DNA from: Antedon mediterranea
Lineage: Eukaryota; Echinodermata; Crinoidea; Comatulida; Antedonidae
Assembly (NCBI RefSeq): GCF_964355755.1
Contig: NC_092678.1
Location: forward strand, 18,076,922 to 18,140,921
Reading direction: 5' to 3'
DNA: 64,000 bases
Position 1 is the first letter of the stretch. The number at the start of each line of letters is the position of its first letter. A program made the position numbers and the translations under genes. Below the pieces are notes generated by a model. That model was not told the DNA's origin. It saw nothing but the letters and a program-made list of their open reading frames with translations, and made no database searches. Below are positions 57,188 through 64,000 of this stretch, one piece after another.

Positions 57188-60100
57188 CCGAGATTCTCAG
57201 TTTAAAAAATCGGTAACTAGAATTCAATTTTATCAAATTGATTCAATTTTTAAAAAAACAAATACACTGTAATATATTTTATACTCCTCCTGAAGTTGTT
57301 TAGTGTTTTTTTTTCAATGTCGAGTTGGCCAAATTTTGACAAGAGAAATTTGGCTGAACCCTTTATGGTGTAAACCTGATCAAAATAGGTTTCTTCTGTT
57401 TATGTACATTGTTGCAGACTATTGTAGCCTGCAGGAGTTGTCATTAAGGTTTTTAACTGTCCAGTTAACAAGTAGATAAGTTTTCTTACTTGCCCAAATT
57501 CAATATTACTGGCCACGAGTGTTGTATGCGAAAATTAAGTATCATAAATGACACTTTATGTTAAAAAAATATTCTGGCCCCATTTGGCCAGTTTTACAGG
57601 CCTGCCATGGGTTTTACTGGCCATTGTACTAATTGAATGGCAAGTCATATACTCGTGGAGATATACTGCCGTACTTTGAGAAAAGGCATTACCTCTACAT
57701 TTTTTTCGAATTTGAGATTTTTGTCTTATTTGATTCTTAAGGGCATAACTTAACATCTGAATTGAGCATACATGGCATATTTTTGTTTGATGTTCTTCTC
57801 AAGACTATACATTTAGAAATAGAATATTATTTGTATGTTTTTTATAATAAACAAAAACGCATTTTGCTCATTTACTCAAAAGTACCTTTTTGTAGATAAT
57901 GCCTTTTCTTAAAGTACGGCAGTATTGTACTCAGTTTCCAAAGAATTGCGTATAAAACAAGCATACATTTAAGTACAGTATGACACGCCATATGTGCAAA
58001 ATGTTTTAGCTGAATCTCTATTTAAAACCTGGACTATGTGTTTACATTATTCTAAAAATTTAGCAACATCATAAATCTGTAGGCAGAAAATGAAAGCAAA
58101 TCTTCCATCTAAATTGATAGCTGGTGTTTCAAGCTTTTGAAACCGGGTTGGTATTTTTGTTAATATATTTGTTGGTGATAGTAAGTATTTATGTGTTCAA
58201 AAACAATAAATAAAACATACATACTTTTAAAAATAAAATGCATTTATTTAAATGTGTCTCCTGTCAGACAACACTGATTTATCATTTCATTTCACCCTGA
58301 AAGCAATTTTTCTCTGACTTTTTTAGATAGAATTCGCTTAGTTTTGTGCAACACAAATACCTTCTTTGGTGAACAGTATTAATATTTTGGGAGACTAATA
58401 GGTGATTTTTCATTTACATTTTATAATCACAGGTCAAATAAAAAAAAAAAATGACTTTCACGTCCTCAACTCAAGGATGATTAAAAGTATGCTTGCAAAA
58501 TTAATGATTCTTTCACATTTTTTTTTAAATATCTACATTTTTTAAACAAATAAAAATGAAAACACTCAGAAACTGAGTGAAGTACCACAGAGTGTACATG
58601 TTGATATTTAGGCCCATGTTAAGAATACAGATTTTTCTTCTTTTTTTTTTCTATTTGTAAAGTTATCAATGAACCAATTGTCTTGAAATTCAGTAGGCAG
58701 CCGCATGTTCTAAAAGTATATATACCTATTCACACCAAACTATTTAGGATAATAGTTTGAAAATAATGAGGGATGGCATTTTTTTTTGGCTAATAATAAT
58801 AATAATAATATATACAAATTATAATAATATAATATGGCAACAAAATATGATGTTTGATGTTTGTTCGTAAAAGCTATGAATAGTTGTCATATCACAGATC
58901 GATTCACTTCTTTGTTTTCCTCACATGACGTAAAGAAATCCAGTACATGCCTACATATTTAAATTAAAAGTATTGCTTTTTAAAACACTAATAGCTTTGG
59001 TTAAAACGTGGAGGTATATTGCAACCTCCAGGGATAGACTATGCTCTCCTTAGGGCATTCGATAATGCACACCCTACCCTCACCCTATTTTAGCAATTCC
59101 AATACAATATAGAGGTTGAATTCAGCACATTTAAGATTTAGGCCCAATCAATATAATCAATTAAAAATATTCAATAAAAATAATAATAATAAATTAAAAA
59201 TAATAATAATAATCAATAATAATCATTAAATAACTTATCAATTAATTATAAATGTAATTGTAGTGGTACAGTACCTACAACCTACTGTAAGGTTTGTCAT
59301 ATTAATAAAAAAAAAACTTCACCACCTACATTTACCCTGAAATTTGGCACACAGATTTTTGTTTTCCTTTAAAATCATATTCATTTTAATATTGTATTCT
59401 TACTATTCACTTTTACCAGACCACTACAATATAATTGTTTTTCAATTGTTTAGTTACTTCATATTAATGAAAAAAAAAACCAAACAAAAATAATATTACG
59501 GGGACACCTCCAGGGCACAACAAATTGTTCCCTTAATATAGGCATAGAATAGATACATTAAATTTTAACAATGCTTACTAAATATAATTAAAATTACAGC
59601 CTTTATTTATGTCAAACTAAGATTGCACATACGCTAAAACATAAAACAAACTTTTAAATTAAAAAATAAATATTTGCTAACATTATTACAAATTACTGTG
59701 GACATACGAAAGTATTTGTTTATAGGGTGAAAATTAAAATGTTTAATATACAAAATAATATATACATTGTTTTATGATTAAAATAAATGAAAGGGTTTTA
59801 ATACGCCACATGCAGCATACCTTGAATGAAAAAAAGTGTAACTCTAAAAATTGAACGTAACAATTTTGAATAAAAGTTTTGATTCATTACATAGTACACA
59901 AGAATGTTAATACCACTTTTCACATATTTCATATTTTCGTTATTAATAAAATGGCAAATCGGGTGTTGCTAAAAAATGTATTTCAAATCAAATCCAAGTA
60001 TAATATGTTATTCTTTCAAAACCTTCTATCATGGGCCATTATTATTATTATTATTATTATTATCATAATTTACTTCTAATACTACTTATTCTATATTATG

Positions 60101-60504
60101 ATTTTTTTCCTCCTGTGTAAGTATGTTCCATAGAGATATGAGGACGGTATTGACTAAATAGCAAGGATACAAACATGGTATATGTTTCGTTCTATGACTA
60201 ATTTGGCAATTTAATGCTAATAGCACACACCTCATCTAAACCACTCTAAATTAATTACAGTATAAAGATTTTTTTAAAGGAATTAACTTTTTTTTTACGT
60301 GATTGATATTGACAAATTTTTGAAATTTTATAGCAAATTGGACAGATGTAGATATTACATTTCCAGGAGGGGGTGGGGGGGGGGGGGGCGATCCATACAT
60401 TTTTAAATGGCAAGCACTAACATAATCTATCAAAGATAGATATTAAAAAGTAGTTAATAATTCCATTTTACCTGTCTAAATTGAGGTAGAGTACGACCCA
60501 AGTG
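57188..60504. other. shared 3' flank between NDUFAF3 and STIMATE
   Basis: AT-rich, including the likely NDUFAF3 3' UTR (a candidate AATAAA near 58205 is one of several). Holds (TAA)n microsatellites at 58793-58810 and 59180-59225, and (ATT)n at 60040-60062. ORFs at 57556, 59879 and 60251 are low-complexity or palindrome-derived. No exon recognised. Confidence 0.45.
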
Positions 60505-60630
60505 CTACAGTACAACCAGCTTCCTTAGCACCGTCATCTCGGTAAAAAAAACTAATGATTCTCGGGAGACCAATGCATTATGGCAACCATTTACCGCGCA
60601 AACATTACCACGAAATCGTATCTTCTTTAA
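60505..60630 (-). pseudogene. weak THAP-like zinc-finger start
   Basis: The - strand frame reads RGNVCAVNGCHNALVSRESL then VFFTEM. The CAVNGCHN spacing and a following -FF- resemble the opening of THAP DNA-binding domains (C-x4-C ... later C-x2-H). The later Cys/His pair and the AVPTIF-type end are not seen before a stop. It may be a scrap of a P-element-type or host THAP gene, or coincidence. Confidence 0.2.
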
Positions 60631-60904
60631 AAACTTCACTGTCTCACAGACCACATTACGCGACACACAGCTAAAAAGTAACGCATTATCTGTGAACAAG
60701 ATTTCAAAGCATGATAAAGTAGACTAGAAAAACAGTGGGAGACCTTTCAAATTGTGGTTATTGCATTATTAACTTCAGCCTCATTGTGTTATAAAAGTGC
60801 CGTTTTTTTTCGTACGCGCATCTAACCGCGAGAAAATCGGCAATTACAGTACAGGAGGATGGATAAACTATTTCATAATTTATGCTTATAAACCAAGTCT
60901 CACT

Positions 60905-61062
60905 CGAGGTTTAGGGAGTGGTGTTGAAAGAGTTGCGAGTTACAACCCTGGCATTAGGTTTAGGGAGTGGCGTTGAAAGAGTTGTGAGTTACAACCCTGG
61001 CACTAGGTCAGGATTGAACCTCAGGATTGGAAGGCAAACATGTTAACCACCAAGCTACTACA
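60905..61062 (-). mobile_element. tRNA-derived SINE near the STIMATE 3' end
   Basis: On the - strand, A-box-like TAGCTTGGTGGTTAAC and B-box GAGGTTCAATCCTGACC lie about 35 bp apart. The 3' part (+ strand GGTTTAGGGAGTGG-GTTGA) is tandemly duplicated with a 49-bp period. A partial second B-box copy is at 61095-61118. Confidence 0.55.
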
Positions 61063-61139
61063 AGCCTAAGTCTATTCGCCATGGAGTTGAAAAAGTCAGG
61101 ATTGAACCCTGAACTTGGGATTGGAAGGCAATCAAGTGC

Positions 61140-61290
61140 AGAGTCGATGGTGCCAAGCCTTATCCTATCCTATAGCTTCACCATACTTCCAACTATCTAT
61201 GTAATATAACACAAAGTGTTAGACGCACAGTCGATGGTGCCAAGCCTTATCCTATGCTATAGCTTCACCATACTTCCAACTAAAAATTGT
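61140..61290. repeat. 87-bp direct repeat downstream of STIMATE
   Basis: GTCGATGGTGCCAAGCCTTA then TCCTAT-CTATAGCTTCACCA and TACTTCCAACTA starts at 61143 and 61230. The copies differ by one or two bases, so the duplication is recent. Confidence 0.8.
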
Positions 61291-61437
61291 AAAATCAGGT
61301 TATGCAATATCATATAGTTGGTCTGTGAGATACACGTAAAACTATTTGTATTTGCTATTTTATGTTTGTACAATTACGAAGGAACATTTTCAGGCATACA
61401 ATTTGTTTTGGTCGTATTTTGGACATTCGATCCATGG

Positions 61438-61653
61438 TCAAACACTCCTGTGTAGAAGATGCTCAATGACCACTTTCTCGTCGCTGCTCGACACTCTGTC
61501 ATGGTCTTCTCGGTCCGTTAGCAGACCGTCTGATTCGGAGTCGCTGTTTCCCTTGTGGTATTTGACAATGTCGTACGACGGAAGACCTCGGCTTTTCTTG
61601 GACATTTTTTTGTGCTTCATTAGTATGTTATCAACGACCCAAAACATAATACC
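61438..61653 (-). CDS. STIMATE: STIMATE last coding exon
   Basis: Acceptor TTATTTCTAAAG; encodes GIMFWVVDNILMKHKKMSKK, a Ser/Asp/Glu-rich tail (NSDSESDG, RVSSSDEK) and ends HLLHRSV before TGA. 72 codons including the stop, and less AT-rich than its flanks. Confidence 0.94.
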   Translation of the reverse strand, partial: GIMFWVVDNILMKHKKMSKKSRGLPSYDIVKYHKGNSDSESDGLLTDREDHDRVSSSDEKVVIEHLLHRSV

Positions 61654-63095
61654 CTTTAGAAATAAAATAAATATTAATTTAATACAATTACAGTAATAAT
61701 ATTGCATTTAATATAGCACTCAATAATTCACAAAGTCTATCATTATAATGAAAAAAGGAAATTCAGTCAAAAATTCTTGAAATACGATAGTCTTGTTCTC
61801 AGTAAACGATTTCAGAGTTTCGGACCACTGACTGGTCGCGTAATTTTTTTTTCCAGGACGAACGTGGGCAGAAATCATGAATAATTCATGATTAATTATG
61901 ACATAATAGGGAACATTATAGAGGGCGCTGTATAAGAATGCAGAGAGATTAAATAATTAGTGTAAACAACGATTGCCAACCGAAATGTTTGGTCTAGTGG
62001 TAAAGGCTTTAACCTATTACGCTGAAGCCCTCGGTTCAAGGTCTTTCATGAACATGTTTTTTTTAATAGTTGAGAGAGATTATTTAGAGGGTTAGGTTTA
62101 GTATATTTAGGAAGTAGATCAGCTATCTTTCAATTCTTTATAATAGAAAATAATTAAGGTAATGAATTATTCATGACTTCTGCCCACGTTCGTCCTGGAA
62201 AAAAAAAACACGCTGACTGGTCTGTTACGGAGAGAACATGCATCAAATCAACATTTCAATCAATGTTTCTGAGATATTGTATTGTTTGTGTTTATAACCG
62301 TGTTGTAATGTTGTAACATAAAAAGTAGATAAATATAAAATTAACGATTACGATTACTTACATTGACTATAAAAGGTATAATTAGAATATGCAGAACTAT
62401 CCTTACTTCTCCACTAAATATATATTTATGACTTACTAGTATACTTTGCATCTGAAAGAAATAATGTTCAAACACATTATAATAAGTCTAATTTAAATAT
62501 TTATTGTTGTAGCTCACTAAGGGGGGGGGGGCAAACCTGTTGTAGTGAGTCCTACTAATGGAAGAAAATAATACAGCCATTTGAAATATTGGACTATACC
62601 GTTATAGTTCGGACATTCATAACCCCTCCCGATATTTCAGGTTTCCAAGTTGGGGGGCAGTGGCGTAACGCAGAGGGAAAAGGCTGGCTTAGCACTCCTA
62701 AGGGGCCTTCCAATGCTGGGCCCCTGGGTTTAGCCAGTGAGAGCTTATAACCGCGCCACTGTTGAGAGGTCTACCAAAGGTAGTCAAGGTTTTGTATATT
62801 TATAGTAATTTAAAGTTATGAAAAATGAAAAAAAAGATAATTTGTAATCAAATTTGTCACCTTATTCCCAATTTCGAGAAGAATCAGCAAGATAATTACA
62901 GCCTTTGAAATTAGCAATATCAGCAAATATAGGGCACATTGACCAATCCACGCCTCTAATTTAGGAGGATCTCCATATTCTCCTGATAATAGTGATATAT
63001 AACCTCTCCACTTGACTATACATTGCGATATTTTGACCAGAATATATATAAGAATTAGTCCAAGACTGGAGTCTAACAGGAAGTTAACTAAATAT
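61438..63095 (-). CDS. STIMATE: STIMATE/TMEM110 homologue, last three coding exons (5' exons outside window)
   Basis: Store-operated calcium entry regulator of the ER membrane, which promotes STIM1 activation at ER-plasma membrane junctions (family knowledge). On the - strand, exons 63095-62861, 62451-62362 and 61653-61438 join in phase with clean AG/GT sites. Recognisable blocks are YLVNFLLDSSLGLILIYILV (membrane segment), GEYGDPPKLEAWIGQCALYL (the EYGDP and WxGQCALY signatures), a second hydrophobic run, then IIPFIVN joined to GIMFWVVDNILM. The tail is cytosolic, basic (KHKKMSKK) then acidic and Ser-rich (SDSESDG), as in orthologues. About 180 residues are present. The upstream exons (family N-terminus) were not found up to 64000. 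Confidence 0.94.
61838..62212. mobile_element. 375-bp inverted-repeat element in the last STIMATE intron
   Basis: T-run plus CCAGGACGAACGTGGGCA and ATCATGAATAATTCAT at the left; the inverted counterpart with one or two changes at the right, about 45 bp each. The decamer CTGACTGGTC flanks both sides (61828-61837, 62213-62222) in direct orientation, a likely target duplication. The centre is occupied by a SINE. Confidence 0.85.
61984..62145 (+). mobile_element. SINE nested inside the inverted-repeat element
   Basis: TGGTCTAGTGGTAAAGGC (A box) and CTCGGTTCAAGGTC (B box) lie 35-40 bp apart, followed by GAGAGATTATTTAGAGGGTT and GGAAGTAGATC, the same tail as at 28520-28590. It is a tRNA relic but no intact cloverleaf. 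Confidence 0.65.
62362..62451 (-). CDS. STIMATE: STIMATE penultimate coding exon
   Basis: Acceptor TTATTTCTTTCAG; donor AAT|GTAAGT. 30 codons, phase 0 at both ends: MQSILVSHKYIFSGEVRIVL then HILIIPFIVN, the last membrane segment leading into GIMFWVVDN. Its initial Met is internal, not a start. Confidence 0.92.
62658..62761. mobile_element. CAGTGGCGTAACG element, hAT-like ends, copy 2
   Basis: CAGTGGCGTAACGCAGAGGG to TTATAACCGCGCCACTG. Flanks TTGGGGGG (62650-62657) and TTGAGAGG (62762-62769) agree at 6 of 8 positions, fitting an aged 8-bp hAT target duplication. It lies in a STIMATE intron. Confidence 0.7.
62861..63095 (-). CDS. STIMATE: STIMATE coding exon (third from last)
   Basis: Acceptor TATTATTTTTCAG; donor AAG|GTGACA. 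The first base completes a codon begun in an exon beyond the window. 78 further codons include EYGDP and WIGQCALY and end LLILLEIGNK. Two hydrophobic segments flank a polar loop. Confidence 0.94.
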
Positions 63096-63139
63096 CTGAA
63101 AAATAATACATAACAAATTATTAATTAATGTGCACTGAA

Positions 63140-63660
63140 TTTAGAATGTTTGCCACTTGGAAGTAAATAAGTGCTATAGTGAAATAAGTGCTATATATAG
63201 TGAAATAAGTGCTATAGTCAAATAAGTGCTGCAGTTTAATAAGTGATGCAGTCATACAGTTGTCAAATAAGTAGTAGTTCTAGTAAACTAAGCACAACAA
63301 TCGAATAAGTGCTTCATTTGAATATCAGATTTGAATAAGTACCGCAGTCGCATAAGTACCATAGTCAAATACTGCAAGCAACGCAGTAATAACGAATAAG
63401 TAGCGGAGTCAAAATAAGTAGCGGAGTCGAAATAAGTACTACAGTCGAATAGTGCAGCAGTCAAATAAGTATGTACCATGTCAAATAAAGTACAGTCAGT
63501 TGAAATAAGTACTACAGTCAAATAAGTGAAACTGCAGTATTGAATAAGTACTGCAGTCTACTTTATAATACCGCTGTCAAATAAGTACCACAGTTCAAAG
63601 TAAAGTAAAATAAGTATGCTTGTAGAATAAGTACAGCAGTCAAACATTGTCCAGCAGTTT
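63140..63660. repeat. degenerate ~20-bp AAATAAGT tandem array in a STIMATE intron
   Basis: More than twenty units of (T/C)AAATAAGTNCTNCAGT(C/T). Recurring AATAAGTAC and CAGTC words have spacing 17-24. Units at 63400-63440 include a local pair AAGTAGCGGAGTC. The - strand ORF (63288-63521) is repeat-derived. Confidence 0.8.
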
Positions 63661-63694
63661 ATCAAAAAAAAAATAGAAAACATTTACTCATGGA

Positions 63695-63900
63695 ACCATA
63701 AGTTAGATCAATGATTTAATTAGTCAGTCAATGATTTAATTAGTCAGTCAATGATTTAATTAGTCAGTCAATGGTTTAGATAGTCAGTAAATGGTTTAAT
63801 TAGTCAGTCAACAGTTTAATTAGTCAGTCAATGATTTAATTAGTCAGTCAATGGTTTAGATAGTCAGTCAATGGTTTAATTAGTCAGTCAATGGTTTAAG
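63695..63900. repeat. 20-bp tandem array TTAGTCAGTCAATG(A/G)TTTAA
   Basis: About ten nearly perfect units. Variants alternate ATGATTTAAT, ATGGTTTAAT and ATGGTTTAGA, hinting at a higher-order unit. The period of 20 is shared with the array just to its left, though the sequences differ. Confidence 0.9.
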
Positions 63901-64000
63901 AGTGCTTGTCACCAAAAATCAGACATATTCGTAATTTAGTGGCAAGGGTCAAAATTTCGAATTGGCTCATATTTTGCACATTGGTAGACCTTGATGTAAG
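63901..64000. other. right edge, STIMATE intron
   Basis: No exon found. The - strand does not encode the membrane segment expected immediately upstream of the 63095 exon, so that exon lies further right. Confidence 0.5.

Noticed and set aside
61346-61696. 116-codon + strand ORF
   Set aside because: It is the antisense shadow of the STIMATE last exon, whose - strand frame matches the family.
1316-62145. Possible tRNA genes (A/B boxes at 1325, 9600, 32175, 38445, 43060, 44475, 61990)
   Set aside because: None folds into an intact cloverleaf with paired acceptor stems. Each is followed by a repeated SINE tail.

Overview
The window is AT-rich (roughly one third G+C) animal genomic DNA: long intergenic and intronic stretches, spliced genes with GT-AG introns, and many tRNA-derived SINEs, short terminal-inverted-repeat elements (MITE-like) and tandem arrays. 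The two gene families recognised are metazoan, and the hexamer AGGCCT is strikingly over-represented. This fits a marine invertebrate; an echinoderm or another invertebrate deuterostome is my guess, but the sequence does not settle the taxon.

Only two host genes can be supported, both in the last 9 kb, converging tail to tail. On the + strand (55184-57187) is a complete five-exon NDUFAF3 homologue, a mitochondrial complex I assembly factor of about 201 residues. On the - strand (61438-63095) are the last three coding exons of a STIMATE/TMEM110 homologue, an ER membrane regulator of STIM-Orai calcium entry; its 5' exons lie beyond the right edge. The 3' part of NDUFAF3 exon 4 is tandemly duplicated into the following intron with its 5' splice site, and the reading frame stays open into the second copy.

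Everything left of about 54 kb is repeat-dominated. 0-14 kb: a 70-bp satellite split by a SINE, copies of a (CCGA)n-cored short element, a SINE with a diagnostic central domain, and a broken non-LTR reverse transcriptase. 16-17 kb and 32.5-33 kb: minisatellites that create long artefactual-looking ORFs. 24.7-25.8 kb: a 1.07-kb foldback element with perfect 90-bp inverted repeats. 29 kb and 52-53 kb: clusters of two or three MITE families. 35.7-36.5 kb: a 14-unit satellite. 41.9-44.9 kb: two head-to-tail 1.4-kb units, each ending in a hairpin plus CTAG. 45.7-49.9 kb: a 2.1-kb direct duplication with one junction inside a MITE. Right edge: two short-period tandem arrays in a STIMATE intron.

The two genes act in different compartments (mitochondrion, ER-plasma membrane junctions), so their proximity is not operon-like. 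From memory, the human orthologues both map to 3p21, which may reflect old linkage. No rRNA, true tRNA, CRISPR or prokaryotic feature was seen.
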